Position numbers and translations under genes: made by a program
NCBI RefSeq assembly: GCF_011752625.1
Contig: NZ_VWXD01000007.1
Coordinates: forward strand, 186,001-250,000
Direction: 5' to 3'
From: Candidatus Pantoea formicae
Lineage (GTDB): Bacteria; Pseudomonadota; Gammaproteobacteria; Enterobacterales; Enterobacteriaceae
Length of the DNA: 64,000 nt
Part shown: one piece after another, positions 18,585 through 27,176 of the stretch
Layout: the number at the start of each line of letters is the position of its first letter
How positions within the stretch are numbered: the stretch's first letter is position 1
Notes under the pieces: model-generated
What the model was told of the DNA's origin: nothing
The model's input: only the letters and a program-made list of their open reading frames with translations
The model's database searches: none

Positions 18585-20224
18585 TGAGTGATAACAAACC
18601 TTCGACGCTGCACGGTTCGTGGTGGCGCGGTCTCGGTGGCTGGAATTTCTACTTCCTGATCAAGTTTGGTCTGTTGTGGTATGGCTATCTGAATTTTCAT
18701 GCCTTAAGCAATTTGGTGTTTCTGGCGTGGTTACTGTTCCCACTGCCTTCTCGTCGTCTGCATCGCATCCGGCACTGGGTTTCTGTGCCAATAGGTTTTG
18801 CCCTGTTTTGGCATGATACCTGGCTGCCGGGGCTGGATTCGATCATGAGCCAGGGCAGCCAGCTGGCGGGATTCTCAGCCGCTTACCTGCTCGATCTGCT
18901 GGAACGCTTTATTAACTGGGAGATGATCGGTGCTGGTTTCGTGCTGCTGGTGCTGTATATGTTTGTTGCCCAGTGGATTCGCGTCACTGTTCTGGTGTCG
19001 TTGATGCTGATTTGGCTCAACGTTTTAACCATTGCAGGCCCCGCAATGAACTTGCTACCAAGCAAAGCGGCTACGCCGGAAGTGGCGCTGAATGACAAAG
19101 TTTCGACCGCCAAAGCGCCGGATGGCCTCGACCAATCGGCACCCCCTACCAGTGCCAATCTGACCGCCTGGCTTAACCGCTTCTACGACAGTGAGCGACA
19201 ACGTGTGACGCATTTCCCGGATGCGCTCCCCGCGGACTCACAGCCGTTTGATATCCTGGTGATCAACATCTGCTCCTTGTCCTGGTCGGATATGGATGTG
19301 GCACACTTGCGCGACCATCCGCTGTGGAAGCATTTTGATATTGTGCTGAACAACTACAACTCTGCCACCGGCTACAGTGGCCCGGCGGGGATCCGTTTGT
19401 TACGTGCCAGCTGTGGCCAGACCTCGCACACCAATCTATATAAACCCACCGATCAGCGTTGCTATCTTTTTGATAATCTTGCCAAACTTGGGTTTAAGCA
19501 GGAGTTGATGATGGACCACACTGGCGTGTTTGGTAACTATCTCAAAGAGCTGCGTGAAGAGGGTAACTTACAGGCACCCCTGATGTCGCAGGCGGGTATT
19601 GCGCCAGAGTTAACGTCATTTGACGGTTCAACGGTGTTCAATGACGGACAGCTTATGCAGCGCTGGCTGGATGACCGCACCAAGAGCAGCGATGCACGTA
19701 GTGCCACTTTCTATAATCTCATCCCCTTGCATGATGGTACGCGTGAGTTAGGCAGCACACGCACGGCGGAATGGCAGCCACGCGCTAAAGTGCTATTCGA
19801 CCAACTGGATACTTTCCTGACTAATCTGGAAAAATCAGGCCGTCGCGTCATGGTATTGGTGGTGCCGGAGCACGGTGCAGCGCTGCAGGGCGATAAAATG
19901 CAAATGTCAGGATTGCGTGATATCCCGAGCCCAAGCATTACCCATGTTCCGGTGGGGATTAAGTTTGTGGGCATGAAGGCACCGCATCAAGGGCAACCGC
20001 TGACCATTGATACACCGACCAGTTTGTTGGCGATATCGGAGATTGTTTCACGTGTGGTGGATGGCCAGGTCTTTAACGCGCCGAATGTGAATATGTCAGT
20101 GCTGACGGATAATTTGCCGCAATCGCCCGTGGTCTCGGAAAACGATAATGCGGTGGTGATGATGTATCAAGGCAAGCCCTGGATTCGACTCAACGGAGGA
20201 GACTGGGTCGCTTATCCGCAGTAG
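18584..20224 (+). CDS. bcsG: Cellulose phosphoethanolamine transferase BcsG
   Basis: The protein has 546 aa (E. coli 559): four or five N-terminal membrane helices (to about residue 160) and a periplasmic alkaline-phosphatase-fold domain. It moves phosphoethanolamine from phosphatidylethanolamine to cellulose. The residues known from E. coli are all present with exact spacing (offset 13): Cys230 (Ile-Asn-Ile-Cys-Ser-Leu), nucleophile Ser265 (Gly-Tyr-Ser-Gly-Pro-Ala), and Glu429-His430 (Pro-Glu-His-Gly), corresponding to Cys243, Ser278, Glu442 and His443. The enzyme therefore looks active, and the cellulose of operon 2 is probably pEtN-modified. Confidence 0.96.
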   Translation: MSDNKPSTLHGSWWRGLGGWNFYFLIKFGLLWYGYLNFHALSNLVFLAWLLFPLPSRRLHRIRHWVSVPIGFALFWHDTWLPGLDSIMSQGSQLAGFSAAYLLDLLERFINWEMIGAGFVLLVLYMFVAQWIRVTVLVSLMLIWLNVLTIAGPAMNLLPSKAATPEVALNDKVSTAKAPDGLDQSAPPTSANLTAWLNRFYDSERQRVTHFPDALPADSQPFDILVINICSLSWSDMDVAHLRDHPLWKHFDIVLNNYNSATGYSGPAGIRLLRASCGQTSHTNLYKPTDQRCYLFDNLAKLGFKQELMMDHTGVFGNYLKELREEGNLQAPLMSQAGIAPELTSFDGSTVFNDGQLMQRWLDDRTKSSDARSATFYNLIPLHDGTRELGSTRTAEWQPRAKVLFDQLDTFLTNLEKSGRRVMVLVVPEHGAALQGDKMQMSGLRDIPSPSITHVPVGIKFVGMKAPHQGQPLTIDTPTSLLAISEIVSRVVDGQVFNAPNVNMSVLTDNLPQSPVVSENDNAVVMMYQGKPWIRLNGGDWVAYPQ

Positions 20225-20233
20225 CACCGGATG

Positions 20234-20261
20234 AAAATGGCGGCATAAATGCCGCCATTTT
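20234..20261 (+). terminator. Rho-independent terminator after bcsEFG
   Basis: A near-perfect inverted repeat starts 10 bp after the bcsG stop. Its left arm is AAAATGGCGGC, its right arm is the complement, and it ends in a T-run (20258-20261). Confidence 0.9.
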
Positions 20262-20415
20262 ATCAAGTGTGGTGTGTGAAACGACCAGCACACCGGTTTG
20301 TCTCTTTTCTTAGCCACTTTTCGACTTTATCCCGGCGCAAATAAACACTGACCTGCGATATACTCGCAACGCATTTTATCTAAATACACGGCGTTAGACG
20401 CCGGGAGAGGTTTTG

Positions 20416-22428
20416 TTGCGCGTCAGTCGCTCGTTAACGATAAAACAGATGGCAACAGTGTCCGCTGTGGCAATGGTGACCATCAGTATTTTTATCGTCA
20501 TTCAACTTTTTCACTTTGTGCAGCAGCGCAGAATTGACTACGCCCAGCAGATGGAGAATATCGCGCATACGGTGCGTCAGCCGCTGTCAGAAGCGGTGTT
20601 AAAAGGCGATATTCCGCAGGCCGAACATATCCTCAATACGCTGAAACCCGCGGGTATTTTGTCGCGCGCCGATGTGGTGCTGCCCAATGCGTTCCAGGCA
20701 TTGCACGCGGACTTCGTACCCGATAAGCCCGTCCCTCTTTTTGTGGCGCGTCTGTTTGAGTTACCCGTACAAATCACCTTACCGCTCTATTCTGTCGAGC
20801 GCACTGGCTTACCAAAGCCGATTGCTTATCTGGTGCTGCAAGCCGATTCATCACGCGTTTATCAGTTTCTGCTGAGTACGCTCTCCACCATGATCACCAC
20901 CTATTTGCTATTGGCACTGATTCTCTCGGTGGCGATAAGCTGGTGCATCAACCGGCTGATTGTTCATCCCTTGCGCAACCTGTCGCGTGATTTGCAAGAG
21001 CTGCCACCGCAAGCCATTCTCACGCACAAGCTCGATTTACCGCAAAACCATCGAGATGATGAAATTGGCATGCTGATCCGCAGTTACAACCGCAATCAGC
21101 AGGTGCTGGAGTCGATTCATGATGAGATGAGTCGTATGACCACCCATTTTGCGGTCACCGATCTGCCCAATCGTGCGCTGTTCCTGGCGTTACTGGACCA
21201 GCACATCAGTCATCGCCATCGTCGCCAGCCTTGGGGCTTGATGGTGATTCGCATTGAAACCTTGCAAGAAGCCAACGGCGTGCTGAGTGATGAGCAGCGC
21301 GACACCCTCATGTTGACGCTGGTGGAGAAAATTCGTAGCACGGTTGACGACCACACGCTGTTGGCGCAAACCGGGCCGAGCGACTTCGCACTGTTAATGA
21401 AACGCGCGCACAACCCATTCCGGGCGATGCGTCTGGCGCGTAATTTGATGATTCGCATCAATCAGCCAGTGAACCTTCACCAGTTACAGCTGCGTCCTAA
21501 TGCCAGTATTGGTCTGGCGTTACATGACGACGATTTGGTCAGTGCCGGAGAACAACTCGATCGCGCCACTTCCGCAATGATGTCAGCGCGTCATCAGGGC
21601 AAAAACCAGGTCCTGTTCTTTGACCCCGCGCTGACCGAACGGGCGCAAAAACGTTTAACACAGGAGCACGATATCTTGCAGGGATTACAGGATGATCAGT
21701 TCGCGCTCTACCTTCAGCCGCAAATCAATATGGAAACCGGCGAACTGGCGGGTGCTGAAGCGCTGCTGCGTATGCGGATGCCGGATGGTAGCTATGGGTT
21801 ATCTGAAGAGTTTATTGCCAGCGCAGAAGAGATTGGTGTGATTTCAGCGATTGGCCGCTGGGTGTTTGAGGAGGCGTGCCGCATTCTTGCCGGGTGGCAG
21901 AAGCAGGGCATTAATATCCCACTCAGCGTCAATATCTCCGCTGTACAGCTGCGTGATGCCAGCATGGTCACCCATTTACAAGGCTTGTTGGAACGCCATC
22001 GTATTGCGCCGGGTAATTTCGTGCTGGAGATAACCGAAACCGCGCAGATTGGTGATGCGGAACAGGCAATACAGTTGCTGCGTTCACTGCAGCAAACCGG
22101 TGTTGCTGTTGCTCTGGATGATTTTGGCATGGGTTACTCCAATCTCAATTACCTGCACCAGTTTAAAGCGCTGCCGGTGAACAAGCTGAAGATGGACCGC
22201 AGTTTTGTTGCTGCACTGCCTGATGACGACACCATGGTCCGCATCGTGGCGGCGATTGCCGATATCATCCATCTGGATGTCATTGCCGAAGGTGTAGAGA
22301 CCGAAGAGCAACGTGATTGGCTACTGGCGCGTGGAATTACGATTGGTCAGGGTTACTTATATGCTGAGGCTCTCCCTTTACCTGTCTTTAATCAGCGCTG
22401 GCTTTCCCGTTCGTCACATCCTGAATAA
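20416..22428 (+). CDS. pdeK: Membrane c-di-GMP phosphodiesterase PdeK (YhjK/HmsP-like)
   Basis: The protein has 670 aa. Its N-terminus (Met-Arg-Val-Ser-Arg-Ser-Leu-Thr-Ile-Lys-Gln-Met) matches E. coli PdeK when translation starts at the TTG at 20416, which is better spaced from the GAGAGG site (20405-20410) than the TTG one codon before. Order: membrane helix, periplasmic sensor, second helix and HAMP linker (about 160-215), degenerate GGDEF domain (Gly-Pro-Ser-Asp-Phe at 320-324), EAL domain. The EAL domain is intact: Glu-Ala-Leu at 448-450, Asn-Ile-Ser, Asp-Asp-Phe-Gly-Met-Gly-Tyr-Ser, the Lys-Met-Asp-Arg segment and Ala-Glu-Gly-Val-Glu-Thr. It should break down c-di-GMP beside the synthase it would restrain. 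Confidence 0.93.
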   Translation: MRVSRSLTIKQMATVSAVAMVTISIFIVIQLFHFVQQRRIDYAQQMENIAHTVRQPLSEAVLKGDIPQAEHILNTLKPAGILSRADVVLPNAFQALHADFVPDKPVPLFVARLFELPVQITLPLYSVERTGLPKPIAYLVLQADSSRVYQFLLSTLSTMITTYLLLALILSVAISWCINRLIVHPLRNLSRDLQELPPQAILTHKLDLPQNHRDDEIGMLIRSYNRNQQVLESIHDEMSRMTTHFAVTDLPNRALFLALLDQHISHRHRRQPWGLMVIRIETLQEANGVLSDEQRDTLMLTLVEKIRSTVDDHTLLAQTGPSDFALLMKRAHNPFRAMRLARNLMIRINQPVNLHQLQLRPNASIGLALHDDDLVSAGEQLDRATSAMMSARHQGKNQVLFFDPALTERAQKRLTQEHDILQGLQDDQFALYLQPQINMETGELAGAEALLRMRMPDGSYGLSEEFIASAEEIGVISAIGRWVFEEACRILAGWQKQGINIPLSVNISAVQLRDASMVTHLQGLLERHRIAPGNFVLEITETAQIGDAEQAIQLLRSLQQTGVAVALDDFGMGYSNLNYLHQFKALPVNKLKMDRSFVAALPDDDTMVRIVAAIADIIHLDVIAEGVETEEQRDWLLARGITIGQGYLYAEALPLPVFNQRWLSRSSHPE

Positions 22429-22658
22429 TCACCTGATTAATTGATTTTCCTTGTGAAATCACCGTCAGATGGCTTGCTGAAGCGTTTCAGTTCATAGTTA
22501 GAGTTTTGTAACTTTTGTAAGGAATGTAAGGGTATATTAATCCTGTTAACTGGGTGTTATTTTCCCGCAATCGGTAAGGTTATACGCTTCCAGGCGGCTT
22601 GCCGCATGCGTTTTCCATAATAACGACGGTGAATGCCGTCTATACCTGGACACCTGTT

Positions 22659-23939
22659 ATGAAACTGTTCAAAAGCCTCTACTTCCAGGTGCTGGTTGCC
22701 ATTGGCATCGGCGTCCTGTTAGGCCACTACTATCCTGAGTTAGGCGCGCAAATGAAGCCGCTTGGCGATGGCTTCGTTAAGCTGATCAAGATGATCATCG
22801 CCCCCGTGATTTTCTGTACGGTGGTGACCGGTATTGCCGGCATGGAGAGCATGAAAGCAGTTGGACGTACGGGCGCTGTCGCGCTGCTCTATTTTGAAAT
22901 TGTCAGCACCATCGCGCTGATCATCGGCTTGGTTGTGGTCAACGTGGTACAGCCGGGTGCGGGCATGAACGTCGATCCGGCCACGCTTGATGCCAAAGCC
23001 GTGGCGGTTTACGCCCAGCAGGCGCAGGAGCAGGGCGTCATAGCCTTCCTGTTGGATATCATCCCAGGCAGTGTGATCGGTGCCTTCGCCAGCGGTAACA
23101 TCCTGCAGGTGCTGTTGTTCGCCATCCTGTTTGGTTTTGCCCTGCATCGCTTGGGTAACGCCGGGACCGTGATGTTTAACGTCATTGAGAGCTTCTCGAA
23201 AGTGATCTTCGGCGTGATCAACATGATTATGCGCCTCGCGCCTATCGGTGCCTTCGGTGCCATGGCCTTCACCATTGGTAAATACGGTGTCGGTTCGCTG
23301 GTGCAGTTGGGCCAGTTGATTGTCTGCTTCTACATCACCTGTGTGCTGTTTGTGGTGGTGGTGCTTGGTTTGATTGCACGTTGGGCCGGTTTCAACATCT
23401 TCAAGTTTGTCGCTTACATCAAAGAAGAACTGTTGATCGTGCTGGGGACTTCTTCATCTGAATCTGCGCTGCCGCGTATGCTGGATAAAATGGAGAAGTT
23501 AGGGTGTAAGAAATCGGTCGTGGGTTTGGTTATTCCAACCGGCTACTCATTTAACCTGGATGGCACCTCGATCTACCTGACCATGGCGGCGGTATTTATC
23601 GCGCAGGCAACCAACGCCCATATGGATATCTTCCACCAGATCACCTTGTTAGTGGTGCTGCTGCTCTCTTCTAAAGGTGCAGCAGGGGTAACGGGCAGTG
23701 GCTTTATCGTGCTGGCGGCGACCTTATCTGCGGTAGGTCATCTGCCGGTTGCCGGTCTGGCGTTGATTCTCGGTATTGACCGCTTTATGTCCGAAGCACG
23801 TGCACTGACTAACCTGGTCGGTAACGGAGTGGCGACAGTGGTGGTGGCGAAGTGGGTAGGACAGCTGGATGAACAGCAGATGAAAGCGACGCTTTCTTCA
23901 GCGAAAAAGGTGAATAACGCCTCACAAACCAGCGTCTAA
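22659..23939 (+). CDS. dctA: C4-dicarboxylate:cation symporter DctA
   Basis: This 426-aa member of the DAACS family takes up succinate, fumarate, malate and aspartate aerobically. The Ser-Ser-Ser-Glu-Ser re-entrant motif, the Asn-Leu-Asp-Gly-Thr motif and the long conserved stretch around Met-Ile-Ile-Ala-Pro-Val-Ile-Phe are all present. The ATG at 22659 aligns with E. coli DctA; the longer frame from 22599 would add about 20 non-conserved residues ahead of the family start. The synteny pdeK-dctA-yhjJ is the same as in E. coli. Confidence 0.96.
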   Translation: MKLFKSLYFQVLVAIGIGVLLGHYYPELGAQMKPLGDGFVKLIKMIIAPVIFCTVVTGIAGMESMKAVGRTGAVALLYFEIVSTIALIIGLVVVNVVQPGAGMNVDPATLDAKAVAVYAQQAQEQGVIAFLLDIIPGSVIGAFASGNILQVLLFAILFGFALHRLGNAGTVMFNVIESFSKVIFGVINMIMRLAPIGAFGAMAFTIGKYGVGSLVQLGQLIVCFYITCVLFVVVVLGLIARWAGFNIFKFVAYIKEELLIVLGTSSSESALPRMLDKMEKLGCKKSVVGLVIPTGYSFNLDGTSIYLTMAAVFIAQATNAHMDIFHQITLLVVLLLSSKGAAGVTGSGFIVLAATLSAVGHLPVAGLALILGIDRFMSEARALTNLVGNGVATVVVAKWVGQLDEQQMKATLSSAKKVNNASQTSV

Positions 23940-23965
23940 TCGTCTATTTACGCTAATTTCCCGAG

Positions 23966-24002
23966 AAATGCCCGCTGTCGCTTGCCCTGACAGCGGGCAT
24001 TT
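23966..24002 (+). terminator. Probable terminator of dctA
   Basis: A 14-bp perfect stem (23966-23979 with 23989-24002) encloses a 9-nt loop, 26 bp after the dctA stop. The T-tract is short (three T), so termination strength is uncertain. Confidence 0.75.
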
Positions 24003-24100
24003 GCATAATAAACCCCATTGATTTTTTTCCCGATTTTTTACCTCGTTGCGCGACATCCTGACCATCCTGTGGTCAAAGAGTCTGTTCTTCAATAAACGTG

Positions 24101-24138
24101 GCGGCAAACTGCCGCGTCGGTCATCTCAGAGATGACCG
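24101..24138. repeat. Two tandem hairpins upstream of yhjJ
   Basis: Two adjacent inverted repeats lie in the 245-bp dctA-yhjJ gap: GCGGCA...TGCCGC (24101-24115) and CGGTCATCT-CAG-AGATGACCG (24118-24138, 9-bp stem). Neither has a T-tract. Their role is unknown; they would sit in the yhjJ 5' leader. Confidence 0.5.
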
Positions 24139-24184
24139 CACATGTCGCGATAACGAGCGTTGATCTGTTTGAGTAGGGGTTCAC

Positions 24185-25702
24185 ATGCAGGGCACCAGAA
24201 TTCGGCTTTTGGTTGGCGGATTGATCCTTGCGGCATCCGGCTTCGGCGCACACGCCGAAACACTCCAGCCCGATCCCGCGTGGCAGGAAGGCAAACTGGA
24301 CAATGGTTTTAGCTGGCAGCTACTGACCACGCCACAGCGTCCAAGCGATCGCATTGAGTTGCGTTTGATTGTTAACACCGGTTCGCTGGTGGAGAGCGCG
24401 CAGCAAACGGGCTTTAGCCACTTATTACCCCGTCTGGCGATGGTGCATAACGCCGCGCTGGATACCAATCAGCAACGGGCACTCTGGCAGCAGGCCATGG
24501 ATCCACAGCGCCCTCTGCCACCGGCTATCTCGTCGTACGATTACACGCAATATAATTTGAGCTTGCCCAACAACCGTCCTGAGTTGCTGAAAGAAGCATT
24601 GAACTGGCTGGCGGCGACGGCAGGTAAAATGAGCATCAATGAGCAGGTGATCTCCACCGCGCTCAGCGCGTCCGACCCTATCGCGACTTGGCCATCCAAC
24701 ACCCAAGACGTGTGGTGGCGTTATCGCCTGAAAGGCTCATCAATGTTGGCGCACGACCCAGGTGAGCAGCCGCGCGCTCCGGTGGATATCGCGCAACTGA
24801 CCAGTTTCTATCAGCAATGGTACACGCCGGATGGCATGACGTTGTATGTCGTCGGAAATGTTGATAGCCGCAGCATGGCGGAACAAATCAATAAAGCCTT
24901 CTCACCGTTGAAAGGTAAACGTGTCGCGCCTGCTGCGTTGCCAACCTTGTCACCGCTGCCGCATCAGGCGGTCAATCTGGTGAATGGCGGGATGAATCAA
25001 GATCGCCTGTCGTTGGTGTGGGATACGCCATGGCAGCCGATTCGTGACTCACAAAATCTTCAGCATTACTGGCAGAGCGATCTGGCGCGTGAAGCCCTGT
25101 TCTGGCATGTGCAGCGTGCGCTTGCTGACAGTAAAGCGCAAAGCGTGCAGGTTGGTTTTGACTGCCGCGTGCTCTATCAGCGCGCGCAGTGCTCCATCAA
25201 CATGGACAGCCCCAATGCCTCGCTGCCGCAGAATATGAACCAGGTGGCGAAAGAGTTGGCAGCGGTGCGTGATAAAGGTTTGCCGCAAGACGAGTTCGAT
25301 GCCCTGATGGCGCAGAAGCTATTAGAGCTGAACAAGTTATTCGCTACCTACGCGCGCACAGACACGGATATTTTGATGGGCCAGCGTTTACGCTCGCAGC
25401 AAAACGCGGTAGTGGATATCGCCCCGGAGCAATATCAGAAACTGCGTCAGGCGTTTCTTAGCGAGTTAACGCGCGATCAGCTTAATCAGGAGCTGCGTCA
25501 GCAATTATCGCAAGAGCTGACCATGGTGCTGATTCAACCGCAGGGTGAAGCCGAAACCAACGTGAAGATGCTGCAAGAAGGCTGGGACAAGGTGATGAAG
25601 GTGCCAGATGCGCCTGCCGCTCCGGCTGCGACCGATGATGCAGCGAAAACGGATGGCAGTGCCAGTGTCCCTGTGGAGCAGCAGGCACCTCCTTCTTCCT
25701 GA
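24185..25702 (+). CDS. yhjJ: Periplasmic M16-family peptidase-like protein YhjJ
   Basis: The protein has 505 aa (E. coli YhjJ 498) and a signal peptide ending near His-Ala-Glu-Thr. The fold is that of an M16 (pitrilysin/insulinase-like) peptidase, but the zinc site His-x-x-Glu-His is replaced in the equivalent segment by Gly-Phe-Ser-His-Leu-Leu-Pro-Arg, as in E. coli. It is therefore probably not an active metallopeptidase. A Pro/Ala-rich tail closes the protein. The function is unknown; the gene keeps its E. coli neighbour dctA. Confidence 0.9.
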   Translation: MQGTRIRLLVGGLILAASGFGAHAETLQPDPAWQEGKLDNGFSWQLLTTPQRPSDRIELRLIVNTGSLVESAQQTGFSHLLPRLAMVHNAALDTNQQRALWQQAMDPQRPLPPAISSYDYTQYNLSLPNNRPELLKEALNWLAATAGKMSINEQVISTALSASDPIATWPSNTQDVWWRYRLKGSSMLAHDPGEQPRAPVDIAQLTSFYQQWYTPDGMTLYVVGNVDSRSMAEQINKAFSPLKGKRVAPAALPTLSPLPHQAVNLVNGGMNQDRLSLVWDTPWQPIRDSQNLQHYWQSDLAREALFWHVQRALADSKAQSVQVGFDCRVLYQRAQCSINMDSPNASLPQNMNQVAKELAAVRDKGLPQDEFDALMAQKLLELNKLFATYARTDTDILMGQRLRSQQNAVVDIAPEQYQKLRQAFLSELTRDQLNQELRQQLSQELTMVLIQPQGEAETNVKMLQEGWDKVMKVPDAPAAPAATDDAAKTDGSASVPVEQQAPPSS

Positions 25703-25774
25703 GGTCAGCCCATTGTCGCGAGCCTCTTGCGCGCCAGTCTGTGTAGGCGTGCAAGGGCCGCGTCTGCAATATTA

Positions 25775-25850
25775 CGTAGCGGTGCGATTTATCTCGCACC
25801 CTTGAAGCAATGGCGTCGCTGACCGGGGCGCAATACATTGCACCGTTACG
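25775..25850. repeat. Inverted pair of REP-like units (BIME-like)
   Basis: Unit 1 (25775-25801) begins CGTAGCGGTGCG and folds as GGTGCGA/TCGCACC. Unit 2 (25825-25850) is a diverged reverse complement beginning, on the other strand, CGTAACGGTGC. They lie head to head in the 162-bp gap between convergent yhjJ and the hydrolase gene, a classic place for REP/BIME elements. A third copy sharing 15 exact bases lies at 61645-61659. Confidence 0.65.
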
Positions 25851-25864
25851 ATGACATCACCTTT

Positions 25865-26737
25865 CTACGTCTTTGCTCGCAGCCACTCGGTGACCAGCAT
25901 CGGCCAACTGGCCAGCGGTAAATCCGCCACGCCACGAATGCCAAATCCGTGGCCACCTTTCTGATAGAAGTGAATTTCCACTGGCACCTTGTGTTCACGC
26001 AAGGCACTAAAGAACACCATGCTGTTATTCACGGATACCGCCTCATCATCGCTGGCATGAATCAGCAGCGTAGGGGGCGTTTGTCCATGCACGCGCGTTT
26101 CCAGCGAGTAAGCATCAATCATCTTCTGATCTGGCCATGCGCCCAGCAGGCGGGTGCGCGAGCTTTCGTGCGCCAGTCCCTCCCGCATACTGATCACCGG
26201 ATAGAGCAGGACCATTGCATCCGGTCGCGGTGAGAAGTTGTCAGCATGATCCTGCACCGGGTAGATTTTTTCGCCGAAGCGAGTGCCGAGGCTGGCAGCC
26301 ACGTGGCCGCCAGCGGAGAAGCCCATCATCACGATGTATTTACCGTTCATGCCGCGCTGTGCCCGTTCACGCAGCACGCGCACCGCACGCTGGGCATCAG
26401 CCAGGGGGGCATCTGGCCCTTCATGATGGCCATCGTAGGGTAAGCGATAGGTCATGACGGCCAGCGTGTAACCCATGGACGTAAAGAACGTGGATAGCGC
26501 ACTGCCCTCGCGATCAATCAGTACGCGTTGATAACCGCCACCGGGCGCAACCAGCAGCGTAATACCGTTTGAGGTTTCAGGATGCCAGATCGCCATTTCA
26601 GGGCAGCGCACGCCGGTGGCGGCGCGGTCATAAGGCTCATACTCTTTGGCGAGATCGACGATCTGTGGTTGAGCGCGCGAGTCACTCGCGCCTGGCGCAT
26701 CACCGTGCGGCCAGATATTGATGATTTCTGTGTGCAT
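25865..26737 (-). CDS. Alpha/beta hydrolase, esterase-like (BD-FAE / acetyl-esterase type)
   Basis: This 290-aa cytoplasmic protein has a complete triad: nucleophile elbow Gly-Phe-Ser-Ala-Gly-Gly, acid in Ala-Ser-Asp-Asp-Glu-Ala, and base in Gly-Gly-His-Gly-Phe-Gly. The Pro-Gly-Gly-Gly-Tyr motif supplies the oxyanion hole. This pattern is typical of the small hydrolases annotated as acetyl-xylan or feruloyl esterase-like, but the substrate cannot be told from sequence. No signal peptide is visible. It lies between yhjJ and kdgK, which are neighbours in E. coli, so it is an accessory insertion. Proximity to kdgK hints at sugar-acid or plant-polymer use, which is speculation. Confidence 0.8.
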   Translation of the reverse strand: MHTEIINIWPHGDAPGASDSRAQPQIVDLAKEYEPYDRAATGVRCPEMAIWHPETSNGITLLVAPGGGYQRVLIDREGSALSTFFTSMGYTLAVMTYRLPYDGHHEGPDAPLADAQRAVRVLRERAQRGMNGKYIVMMGFSAGGHVAASLGTRFGEKIYPVQDHADNFSPRPDAMVLLYPVISMREGLAHESSRTRLLGAWPDQKMIDAYSLETRVHGQTPPTLLIHASDDEAVSVNNSMVFFSALREHKVPVEIHFYQKGGHGFGIRGVADLPLASWPMLVTEWLRAKT

Positions 26738-27176
26738 AAATCAGTCCTGAGCGAGTCGTGTTGTCGTTTTTTTTGTTCGCGGCCGGTGTCACAGCATCCT
26801 GCTGTTATTGATTAAAACATGGTCTGTTTTCGCACTGACGTCCAGCCGAAAACCGCCTATTTCGCGAGTTTAGGACTATGCCTGGCGGCGGGTTGAGTTG
26901 TCGTAATTGATTGAATTTAAATTGGAGTTATTAATAATTTTGAAGTGAAAGAGGCGAATGGTATCCGCAGAGGCATCACTGGCGATGTTGAAGAAAATTA
27001 GCAGTGAAATATGCGTGATTAACGCAAATTTTTCTCTGCATTCATTAAGGCCTGATTATGGTTTTATGGTTAATTGCAGAAGGTTTGGGCGCGGCACGAT
27101 TTTTCGTGCGCATCTGAAGCGACAGTGCCACAGACAGATGCGCAAATTATTGCCTCGCGATTTTTCAGTGCGAGAT
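26738..27176. other. 439-bp non-coding stretch between the hydrolase gene and kdgK
   Basis: AT-rich in its middle (about 26895-27080). It holds the presumed promoter of the reverse-strand hydrolase and the 3' end of kdgK. Small inverted repeats are visible: GCACGA-TTTT-TCGTGC near 27096-27111 and CTCGC...GCGAG near 27154-27174. The latter lies just after the kdgK stop, but no strong T-tract follows. No convincing gene was seen; the forward open frame running from here into kdgK looks spurious. Confidence 0.5.
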
